From Nocardioides sp. Root190 (lineage in GTDB: Bacteria > Actinomycetota > Actinomycetes > Propionibacteriales > Nocardioidaceae), in NCBI RefSeq assembly GCF_001428565.1, contig NZ_LMIA01000010.1:802800-866799 (forward strand): a stretch of DNA of 64,000 nucleotides, given 5' to 3'. Both the position numbers and the translations under genes were made by a program. The notes beneath the pieces were generated by a model, which was not told where the DNA came from, did not search any database, and was given only the letters and a program-made list of their open reading frames with translations. Position 1 is the stretch's first letter; the number at the start of each line of letters is the position of its first letter. This document shows, in pieces, positions 40,368 through 47,026 of the stretch.

Positions 40368-41087
40368 GTGGCACGTCCGAGCAGGGCTGACCAGGGACGA
40401 GCACGGGAATGCCTGGTGCGCGCCGGGGTCGAGGTGGCCACTGCCCACCTCGAGGAGAGGTCCAACGGCGGATCCCTGATCGACTTTCCGATCGACCGGG
40501 TCCTGAGCCGGGCCGGGGAACTCTGGGACGGTGGTGCGCGCGGCGGAAGAGGTGCGTTCTCGCGAACCACCTTGGTCAATCACTTCGAGGGGGTCGATGC
40601 CTTTCGGATCGAGGTGATGTCGCAACTCCACGCAGGAGATCTCGAGGAGTCCGCGCACCTGACCGATTTCGTACGTCGCGTGGACGACGAGCTGATCCCC
40701 GGCGCCTCCCTGCCGACGGTGCGCGACGACTTCTCCAGAGGCGACGTCGCGGCGATGACGGAACACCCGTCGCGGACCCGGCAGTGGCTGGAGCTGCACA
40801 GCCGCATCGGCGACGACGAGCGGTATGCCGACATCGTGCGGCAGGTCTACCGCGCCTACGACGACAGGCTCCGCCCCTCGCTGCTGCGGGAGCTCGACAG
40901 GCGTGGACGTCGCTTGCGGGACTCCATCACCGTCGACGACCTCCTGCGGGCGCTGACAGCGCTGACCGAGGGGACGGCGGTGCGGGTCCTGGCCGAGAAC
41001 CTCGACGAGGCGGCGCGCGCTGGTGCGGTCGCGGGAGCCGCGGCCGAGGCCGTCATCATGGGCCTCACTGAGCCAGTGCCCGATTGA
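40368..41087 (+). CDS. TetR-like transcriptional regulator
   Basis: Predicted DNA-binding regulator with an atypical N-terminal domain. The product is 239 residues from GTG 40368 (GAAGG upstream). The segment FPIDRVLSRAGELWDGGARGGRGAFSRTTLVNHFEGVDAFRIEVMSQL has the TetR pattern in which helix-turn-helix recognition ends in NHF-x-x-x-DAF. A 16-residue insert (about GELWDGGARGGRGAF) lies between helices. The C-terminal domain is all-helical. It is divergent from the small secreted protein and probably autoregulates through the palindrome at 40256-40278. ATG 40350 is an alternative start. Confidence 0.65.
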   Translation: MARPSRADQGRARECLVRAGVEVATAHLEERSNGGSLIDFPIDRVLSRAGELWDGGARGGRGAFSRTTLVNHFEGVDAFRIEVMSQLHAGDLEESAHLTDFVRRVDDELIPGASLPTVRDDFSRGDVAAMTEHPSRTRQWLELHSRIGDDERYADIVRQVYRAYDDRLRPSLLRELDRRGRRLRDSITVDDLLRALTALTEGTAVRVLAENLDEAARAGAVAGAAAEAVIMGLTEPVPD

Positions 41088-41106
41088 GTCGTGCCAGCGA
41101 TCTCGC

Positions 41107-41904
41107 TCAGAGGCGCTCGCGCAGCCAGGCGAAGTCGGTGACGTGCTCCTCGGCACCGCCGGGGGTCTCGCACACCACGGGTGCGGCGGCATCACCGATG
41201 ACCTGGGCGAGCAGGTCGGGGTCGATCTGCCCCGAGCCGAAGTTGGCGTGGCGGTCGGCGCCCGAGTCGAAGGCGTCGCGGCTGTCGTTGGCGTGGACCA
41301 GGTCGATCCGGCCGGTGATCGCCAGGACGTCGGCGACGATCGTCTCCAGCGCGTTGCCGCCGGCGTGGGCATGGCAGGTGTCGAGGCAGAACCCGACCAT
41401 GTCGGCACCCTCGGCCCTGGAGATCGCGTCCCAGGTGCCCTTGATCCGGTCGAGGTAGCGCGTCATCGCGTTGGTGCCGCCGGCGGTGTTCTCGATGAGC
41501 AGCGGGACCTTGATGTCGGTCGCCTCGATCGCCTTGCGCCAGTTGTCGAAGCCCTTGGCCGGGTCGTCGTCGTCGGTGACGTGCCCGCCGTGCACGATCA
41601 GACCCTTGGCACCGATCTCGGCCGCTGCGTCCATGTGCTGCTGCAGGAGCTTGCGGCTCGGGATCCGTTGGCGGTTGTTGGTCGTGGCGACGTTGATCAG
41701 GTACGGCGCGTGGACGTAGAGGTCGACCCCCGCGTCCTCGGCCGCGGCCTTCAGCGCGGCCACGCCGCCGTCGTACGCGAGGACGGGACCCTTGTAGGAC
41801 TGCGGATTGCCGAGGAAGAACTGCACGAGGGGGGCGTTGCGGGCCGCCGCCTCCGCGAGCGGGTCGGTCTGGTCGACGTGGGCTCCGATGCGCAGCTCGC
41901 TCAT
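41107..41904 (-). CDS. nfo: Deoxyribonuclease IV (apurinic/apyrimidinic endonuclease Nfo)
   Basis: Zinc-dependent TIM-barrel endonuclease for abasic sites in base-excision repair. The product is 265 residues. Metal-ligand motifs are recognisable: YVHAPYLINVAT, IVHGGHVTDDD, PLLIENTAGG, GFCLDTCHAHAGG, LVHANDSRDAFDSGADRHANFGSGQI and VVCETPGG. These match the family patterns. ATG 41904 gives the usual start (SELRIGAHVDQTDP). It is slightly shorter than E. coli Nfo (285). It is convergent with the TetR-like gene. Confidence 0.9.
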   Translation of the reverse strand: MSELRIGAHVDQTDPLAEAAARNAPLVQFFLGNPQSYKGPVLAYDGGVAALKAAAEDAGVDLYVHAPYLINVATTNNRQRIPSRKLLQQHMDAAAEIGAKGLIVHGGHVTDDDDPAKGFDNWRKAIEATDIKVPLLIENTAGGTNAMTRYLDRIKGTWDAISRAEGADMVGFCLDTCHAHAGGNALETIVADVLAITGRIDLVHANDSRDAFDSGADRHANFGSGQIDPDLLAQVIGDAAAPVVCETPGGAEEHVTDFAWLRERL

Positions 41905-41954
41905 GGGGCTCACTGTAGGGAGCGCCGGGGACAGCCGGAGATGCCCCGGCTCGA

Positions 41955-41985
41955 TTGGGTGAGCGGCTCGCGGAGGGGTTAACCT
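41955..41985 (+). promoter_or_regulatory. Candidate promoter of the rpsF-ssb-rpsR-rplI operon
   Basis: -35-like TTGGGT (41955-41960) and -10-like TAACCT (41980-41985), spacing 19. It lies about 125 bases upstream of the rpsF start. The -10 overlaps a near-palindrome around GGTTAACC. Confidence 0.4.
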
Positions 41986-42109
41986 CTCCTGTCCGGTGCC
42001 GTCAGGCGCCGTACACCTGTGCGCCCGGTCCGAAACCGGTGCGCACTGGCAGAGCCCTCCTGCCGCGGAAAGTCCGTGGCCGCCAAGTCCAGAGGAGGTG
42101 GAGACCGCT

Positions 42110-42397
42110 TTGCGCAACTATGAAGTCGTGGTCATCCTCGACCCGAGCCTCGACGAGCGTACGGTTCAGCCGTCGCTCGACAAGTACCTCAATGTCGTCC
42201 GCAACGACGGTGGAACCGTCGACAACGTCGACATCTGGGGCAAGCGTCGTCTTGCCTACGAGATCAAGAAGAACGCCGAAGGCATCTACGCGATCATCAA
42301 GCTCACCGCGGCGCCCGCGACGGTCGACGAGTTCGACCGTCAGCTGACCCTCAACGAGTCGATCCTGCGGACCAAGGTCATCCGACCGACCGTCTGA
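42110..42397 (+). CDS. rpsF: 30S ribosomal protein S6
   Basis: Small-subunit protein that binds S18. The product is 95 residues: RNYEVVVILDPSLDERTVQPSLDKYLNVV..., WGKRRLAYEIKKNAEGIYAIIKL. Start TTG 42110 matches the family N-terminus (M-R-x-Y-E); GAGGAGG lies about 11 bases upstream, rather far, and GTG 42098 would add four residues. It opens the conserved rpsF-ssb-rpsR-rplI cluster. The leader (41990-42109) folds into several short hairpins, which may allow S6:S18 autoregulation as known in other bacteria (inference). Confidence 0.95.
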   Translation: MRNYEVVVILDPSLDERTVQPSLDKYLNVVRNDGGTVDNVDIWGKRRLAYEIKKNAEGIYAIIKLTAAPATVDEFDRQLTLNESILRTKVIRPTV

Positions 42398-42536
42398 GGT
42401 TCCACGGATCCACCCTCCCCGGGACTGCCCTGTGGATTGCGACTGTTCAATGTCGGAACCTCAGGACACGATGGGGCCCGTTGTCCGGGACTGACCCGGA
42501 CGGGCCACTCGATCCCACCCTCACCAGGAGACCACC

Positions 42537-43112
42537 ATGGCTGGCGACACCGTCATCACCGTTATCGGCAACCTGACCGACGACCCGGAGCTTCGCTTCA
42601 CTCCGTCGGGCGCTGCGGTTGCCAATTTCACGGTGGCGTCGACCCCGCGCACCTTCGACCGCCAGACCAGCGAGTGGAAGGACGGGGAGACCCTGTTCCT
42701 TCGTTGCTCGGTCTGGCGCCAGGCGGCCGAGAACGTCGCGGAGTCGCTTCAGAAGGGCATGCGCGTCGTCGTGCAGGGCCGGCTCGTGTCGCGCTCGTAC
42801 GACGACCGTGAAGGCCAGAAGCGCACGGTCAACGAGCTGCAGGTCGACGAGATCGGCCCGTCGCTCACCTGGGCAACTGCCAAGGTCACCCGCGCCAACC
42901 GCTCCGGCGGACCTGGCGGCGGCGGTGGCGGCGGTGGTTACGGCGGTGGCGGTGGCCAGGCTGGCGGCGGTCGTCCCGCAGCCGGCGGCGACCCGTGGGG
43001 TGGCGGCGCTCCGGCGTCGTCCGGTGGTGGATCCAACGCAGGGGGCGGTGCGCCGGCTGGCGACCCGTGGGCAGCACCGGGTGTCTCCGGCGCTGACGAG
43101 CCCCCTTTCTGA
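42537..43112 (+). CDS. ssb: Single-stranded DNA-binding protein
   Basis: Homotetrameric OB-fold protein coating ssDNA in replication and repair. The product is 191 residues. The N-terminal OB fold (about 1-115) starts AGDTVITVIGNLTDDPELRFTPSGAAVANFTVAS and ends near DEIGPSLTWATAKVTR. The tail is a long Gly/Ala/Pro-rich linker with GGGGGGGG runs and two DPW repeats. The final tip is GADEPPF, the actinobacterial form of the acidic protein-interaction peptide. ATG 42537 follows CCAGGAGACC. It lies 139 bases after rpsF. Confidence 0.96.
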   Translation: MAGDTVITVIGNLTDDPELRFTPSGAAVANFTVASTPRTFDRQTSEWKDGETLFLRCSVWRQAAENVAESLQKGMRVVVQGRLVSRSYDDREGQKRTVNELQVDEIGPSLTWATAKVTRANRSGGPGGGGGGGGYGGGGGQAGGGRPAAGGDPWGGGAPASSGGGSNAGGGAPAGDPWAAPGVSGADEPPF

Positions 43113-43182
43113 GCACTACCAACATCAACCATTCCGGCCGTCGTTTGACTGACACGGCCGGGCTCTGAGGAGGAGCACCACA

Positions 43183-43419
43183 ATGGCGAAGGCAGTCGTC
43201 CGCAAGCCGAAGAAGAAGGTTTGCCAGTTCTGCAAGGAGAAGGCCACCGGTGTCGACTACAAGGACACCAACCTTCTGAAGAAGTTCATCTCCGACCGCG
43301 GCAAGATCCGCGCCCGTCGGGTGACCGGCAACTGCGTCCAGCACCAGCGTGACATCGCCATTGCGGTGAAGAACGCTCGTGAGGTCGCGCTGCTGCCCTA
43401 CACCTCCAGCGGCCGCTGA
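43183..43419 (+). CDS. rpsR: 30S ribosomal protein S18
   Basis: Small-subunit protein partner of S6. The product is 78 residues, beginning MAKAVVRKPKKKVCQFCKEKATGVDYKDTNLLKKFISDRGKI. It retains a CxxC pair (QFC) and a further Cys in TGNCVQHQR, the zinc-binding C+ type. AGGAGG lies upstream of the ATG. Actinobacteria often have a second, Cys-free copy elsewhere; none is in this window. Confidence 0.96.
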   Translation: MAKAVVRKPKKKVCQFCKEKATGVDYKDTNLLKKFISDRGKIRARRVTGNCVQHQRDIAIAVKNAREVALLPYTSSGR

Positions 43420-43448
43420 GCGCCCGGTAGAGAAGGAGAGCTGACTCT

Positions 43449-43895
43449 ATGAAGATCATCCTGACCCAGGAGGTCGAGAACCTCGGCGCTGCTGGCGACG
43501 TGGTCGAGGTCAAGGACGGCTACGGCCGCAACTACCTCATCCCCCGTGGCTTCGCGATCCGCTGGACGCGTGGCGCCCAGGCGCAGGCCGACTCGATCAA
43601 GGCTGCTCGTTCCGCGCGCGCCGTCCGCGACGAGGCCCACGCCTCGGAGCTGAAGGCCAAGCTCGAGGGCGCCCCCGTCGACGTCAAGGTCAAGGCGGGC
43701 CAGGGCGGCCGCCTGTTCGGCGCGGTCACCCCCGCCGACATCGCCGCCGCGCTCGGCGAGGCTGCCGGCGAGGCGATCGACAAGCGGACCATCGTCCTCG
43801 GCAACCCGATCAAGGCGCTGGGCAACCACGCCGTGTCGGTCAAGCTGCACGACGACGTCTCGGCCGCGGTCGCGCTCAACGTGATCCCTGTCTGA
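43449..43895 (+). CDS. rplI: 50S ribosomal protein L9
   Basis: Large-subunit protein. The product is 148 residues. The N-terminal signature MKIILTQEVENLGAAGDVVEVKDGYGRNYLIPRGFA is diagnostic; a long helix (AQAQADSIKAARSARAVRDEAHASELKAKLEG) joins it to the C-terminal rRNA-binding domain. AAGGAGAG precedes the ATG. A strong terminator follows. Confidence 0.97.
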   Translation: MKIILTQEVENLGAAGDVVEVKDGYGRNYLIPRGFAIRWTRGAQAQADSIKAARSARAVRDEAHASELKAKLEGAPVDVKVKAGQGGRLFGAVTPADIAAALGEAAGEAIDKRTIVLGNPIKALGNHAVSVKLHDDVSAAVALNVIPV

Positions 43896-43926
43896 GGTTC
43901 CTCGCGAACTGACGCAGATGCATCGG

Positions 43927-43965
43927 CGTGGCCGGTCCCCTCGGGGGCCGGCCACGTGGCATTTT
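43927..43965 (+). terminator. Intrinsic terminator after rplI
   Basis: Fourteen-base arms (43927-43940 and 43943-43956), with one G-T wobble, pair across a two-base loop, followed by TGGCATTTTT. It is the only hairpin in the window with a clear T-run, placed 30 bases after the rplI stop. Confidence 0.85.
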
Positions 43966-43997
43966 TGGGAGCACTTCCCCAGCATCAGGAGCTTCCC

Positions 43998-44642
43998 ATG
44001 CGTGTACGCCGTGCCTGGCCCGTTGCCGCCCTCCTCCTCGCCCCGGTCCTCGCCGGGTGCGGTGACGACGAGCCCTCTGCCGAACAGACCCCCTCCGAGA
44101 GTGGATCGCCGAGCCCGTCGGTGACCCCGACGCCGTCGCCGAGCGAAACCTCCGAGGCGCCGTCCGAGCCGCCCAGCTCCGCGGCGCCTGCGCTGCCCAC
44201 TGCCTGCGAGCTGGTCACCGCCGACACCCTGGCCAAGGCCCTCGGCGTGAGCTTCGCGGCCGGCGAGCCCGGCGGCGGGTCGACGGAGGAGAACGGCATC
44301 GCCTGGAAGAGCGACAACTGCTCCTTCGAGGCCGAGGACCTGATGGAGGTCAAGGTCAAGATCACCGGACCCGACGACTTCACCACGGGCACCTTCAGCT
44401 GCCCCCAGCCCACCGAGGTCGCAGCGATCCTCGAGCCGGCCGACGACGTCGCCGGCGCCACCGAGGGCTGGTGGAAGGTCAGCGACTCCCCGCCGCTCGA
44501 GGCGACCCTGCGCGCCTGCTCCCCGACGGTCAACGTGGACGTCGACTTCGAGTACGAGGACGGCGTCGACTACGAGGGTGACCCGCGCCAGCAGGCCGCC
44601 CAGATCGCGGAGTTCGTGCTGGCTGCCCTCGCCGGCGACTGA
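43998..44642 (+). CDS. Lipoprotein of unknown function (DUF3558-like)
   Basis: Membrane-anchored extracytoplasmic protein. The product is 214 residues from ATG 43998 (AGGAG upstream). The signal peptide ends in lipobox LAGC (Cys21), followed by a Ser/Pro/Thr-rich spacer (22-75). The folded domain starts ACELVTADTLAKALGVSF, resembling DUF3558 lipoproteins of actinobacteria, with four Cys that could form two disulfides. Function is not known. Confidence 0.75.
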   Translation: MRVRRAWPVAALLLAPVLAGCGDDEPSAEQTPSESGSPSPSVTPTPSPSETSEAPSEPPSSAAPALPTACELVTADTLAKALGVSFAAGEPGGGSTEENGIAWKSDNCSFEAEDLMEVKVKITGPDDFTTGTFSCPQPTEVAAILEPADDVAGATEGWWKVSDSPPLEATLRACSPTVNVDVDFEYEDGVDYEGDPRQQAAQIAEFVLAALAGD

Positions 44643-44654
44643 CCTGGTGCGCGC

Positions 44655-45209
44655 CTAACCGGCGGACACCTCGGGATCGACCGGCTCCGGCGCACCCGCC
44701 CACGGCTTCGCGCCGTGCAGTGCGCCGAGCAGGATGACGAGGAGCACGCCGCCGAGGCCGATCGTCCCGGCGCCGTACAACCAGGTCCACTCAGCGCTGT
44801 TGTAGAGCACGTTGGCGACGAGTGCGGCGAGGATCGCGACCTCCGCGAGGCGCCACCACCAGCCGCTGCGGGCTCCGGCCTGCAGCGCCTGGGCGGCCAT
44901 CGCGTGGCAGAGCGCGGCCTGGAAGCCGAGCGCCGGCAGCGAGGACGCCCACACCACCGCAGGGTCGGCATCGTCGAGCCACGCACGCGCGTCGGGAGCC
45001 GACAGCACGCCGGCCATCAGCAGCGCGAGGACGACGAGGTACCACTGGGTCAGGCGCAACGGCAGGTCCGGGACGTTCCTGCTGAGCTGGGACCAGCCGA
45101 GCAGGACGAAGAGCATCCCGAGGACCTCCGAGACGTCCCAGGCGTCGTCGGGGGCAGCGGTGAAGATGACGATGGCCAGGCCGATCGCGATCCAGTAGAG
45201 CGGCTTCAC
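44655..45209 (-). CDS. Multi-pass membrane protein of unknown function
   Basis: No family recognised. The product is 184 residues from GTG 45209. About five hydrophobic segments are present (LYWIAIGLAIVIFTA, VLGMLFVLLGWSQL, WYLVVLALLMAGVL, VAILAALVANVLY, GLGGVLLVILLGAL). Its start overlaps the MATE gene stop by four bases, so it is translationally coupled and may assist that transporter (inference). Confidence 0.7.
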   Translation of the reverse strand: MKPLYWIAIGLAIVIFTAAPDDAWDVSEVLGMLFVLLGWSQLSRNVPDLPLRLTQWYLVVLALLMAGVLSAPDARAWLDDADPAVVWASSLPALGFQAALCHAMAAQALQAGARSGWWWRLAEVAILAALVANVLYNSAEWTWLYGAGTIGLGGVLLVILLGALHGAKPWAGAPEPVDPEVSAG

Positions 45210-46573
45210 GCGCCCGCCCCGGTGACCAGCCAGCGGTCGGTGCCTGCCCGGTGAACGAGCGTCACCAGGCGTCCACCCATGAACAGCACGCCGAAGGCGA
45301 CCCACACCCACGGGAGTCCGGCGCCCAGCGCACTCGTCAGCAGCACGACCGGAGCGTAGCCGCCCAGCACGATGAGGCCGGCGAGGGCGAGGTACCTGCC
45401 GTCACCGGCTCCGATCAGGACTCCGTCGAGCACGAACACCACACCGGCAATGGGCTGCGCGGCCGCGGCGACGAGCAGCACCGGGACCAGGGCGTCGCGC
45501 ACCCCCTGGTCGGGGGTGAACAGGATGCCGAGCCAGGGACTGCTGGCCGCGAGGAGCAGGCCGGTCACCACGCCGCTGACCACACCCCAGCGCACCATGC
45601 GGGCGGTCACCGCGCGGGTCGCCGGGATGTCGCCGGCGCCCAGATGTCGCCCGGTGATCGCCTGGGCGGCGATCGCGATCGCATCCAGCACGTAGGCCAG
45701 GAAGGCCCAGATCGTGAACGCCAGCTGGTGGGTGGCGATCGGTACCTCGTCCCCGCCCGACCCGGTGAGGTCCGTCGCGGAGATGACCACCGCCCAGGTG
45801 GTGACCAGGATCGACGCGCGCAGGGTGAGGGTGCGGATGAGGAGGGGTACGCCGGCCCGACCGGCCGCGCGGATGCCGGGCAGGTCGGGCCGCAGCGAGG
45901 CACCCTCCCGTCGGGCACCGCGCATCACGGTGACGACGAGTGCGACCGCCATCAGGACCTGGGCGATGACCGAGCCGAGGGCGGACCCGGCCAGCTCCAG
46001 CCGCGGAACCGGCCCGGCGCCGTACACGAGCAGGACGTTGAGGACGAGGTTCGCGATGTTGCCGAGGACGGCGACGACGAGTGGCGTGCGGACGTCCTGC
46101 AGGCCGCGGAGGACACCGGTGCTGGCGAGCACCAGCAGGAGCGGGGTGATGCCGGCGGCGGCGATGCGGAGGTAGGTCGTCGCGGCGTCCTGCACCCCCT
46201 CGGAGGCGCCGAAGGCGCTCACCAGTGGTCCGGCGAGCAGGCTGGTCGCGAGGGTGACGGGCACGCCGATCGCCACCGCGAGCCAGAGTCCGTCGATGCC
46301 GAGGGCGAGTGCCTCGCGCCGCCGGCCGGCGCCGAGCTGGCGGGCGACACCGGCCGTGGTGCCGTAGGCGAGGAAGACGCACAGGCCCACGACCGTGGTC
46401 AGCACGGTGCCCGCGAGGCCGAGTCCGGCGAGCTCGCGGGTGCCGAGGTGACCGACCACGGCGGCATCGCCGAGCAGGAAGAGCGGCTCGGCGACCAGGG
46501 CCAGGAAGGCTGGGAAGGCGAGCCGGGCGATCTCTCGATCCAGGGAGCGGCGCCGCTGAGGGGTGCTCGTCAT
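45206..46573 (-). CDS. MATE family efflux transporter (DinF-like)
   Basis: Cation-coupled multidrug or toxic-compound exporter of the MOP superfamily. The product is 455 residues with 12 predicted hydrophobic segments. ARLAFPAFLALVAEPLFLLGDAAVVGHLGTRELAGLGLAGT and the mirrored second half (PLLIRTLTLRASILVTTWAVV) follow the MatE pattern; the branch resembles DinF. Substrates cannot be told. ATG 46573 is preferred; the open frame extends upstream into the dnaB regulatory region without coding signs. Confidence 0.88.
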   Translation of the reverse strand: MTSTPQRRRSLDREIARLAFPAFLALVAEPLFLLGDAAVVGHLGTRELAGLGLAGTVLTTVVGLCVFLAYGTTAGVARQLGAGRRREALALGIDGLWLAVAIGVPVTLATSLLAGPLVSAFGASEGVQDAATTYLRIAAAGITPLLLVLASTGVLRGLQDVRTPLVVAVLGNIANLVLNVLLVYGAGPVPRLELAGSALGSVIAQVLMAVALVVTVMRGARREGASLRPDLPGIRAAGRAGVPLLIRTLTLRASILVTTWAVVISATDLTGSGGDEVPIATHQLAFTIWAFLAYVLDAIAIAAQAITGRHLGAGDIPATRAVTARMVRWGVVSGVVTGLLLAASSPWLGILFTPDQGVRDALVPVLLVAAAAQPIAGVVFVLDGVLIGAGDGRYLALAGLIVLGGYAPVVLLTSALGAGLPWVWVAFGVLFMGGRLVTLVHRAGTDRWLVTGAGA

Positions 46574-47026
46574 CGGATCCGATACCCGACCGGTGGATAA
46601 CTCGCTATCAATTGTGGAAAGTCCCTCCTGTGCACCGCTGGACAGCAGGGTGTCCGGGGAGAGCGGTGGTGTCGCCCGGATGACCGCAAGGTGAACGAGA
46701 TCACACCGAAAGAATTTCTGTTGCACACCTGTGGAATCACGTTTCCGCAGGTCAGAGGCAGTTTGGTGGCGAACTGGCCGTCTGGTTCCACAGCTTCCTC
46801 CCCAGCCCGTGCACACCATTGCAGCGTGTCGTCCACCGGTGATGGCGAGTTATCCACAGGTCCTGTGGACAACGGGGCCTCGTGGGCTTTTCGCACAGCC
46901 CTCCACCCCCGTAGTTTCGTTCGCGCGGGGGGATGGATCGGACCCCCTTCGCACGATGGTCACCGTACGACGTGCCCATGCGCCACGGCGGCGCCCCCCG
47001 CGATCGACCAGGAGACGGAGCACCCC
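46574..47026. promoter_or_regulatory. dnaB upstream region with DnaA boxes
   Basis: About 450 bases without a convincing gene between divergent MATE and dnaB genes. It contains a perfect DnaA box TTATCCACA at 46850-46858 and, in inverted orientation five bases away, a perfect TTGTCCACA read on the minus strand at 46864-46872. Weaker boxes are TTATCCACC on the minus strand at 46592-46600 and CTTTCCACA on the minus strand at 46613-46621. The perfect pair lies about 155-175 bases upstream of the dnaB start. The region is locally AT-richer at 46600-46740. An open frame across it that joins dnaB lacks coding character. Confidence 0.65.
46850..46872. promoter_or_regulatory. Inverted pair of perfect DnaA boxes upstream of dnaB
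   Basis: TTATCCACA (46850-46858, plus strand) and TTGTCCACA (46864-46872, minus strand) face each other across the five bases GGTCC. Both match consensus exactly, better than any box in the dnaA-dnaN spacer. Confidence 0.75.

Noticed and set aside
42428..42437. TGTGGATTG before ssb as a DnaA box
   Set aside because: Two mismatches to consensus and isolated; no second box nearby.
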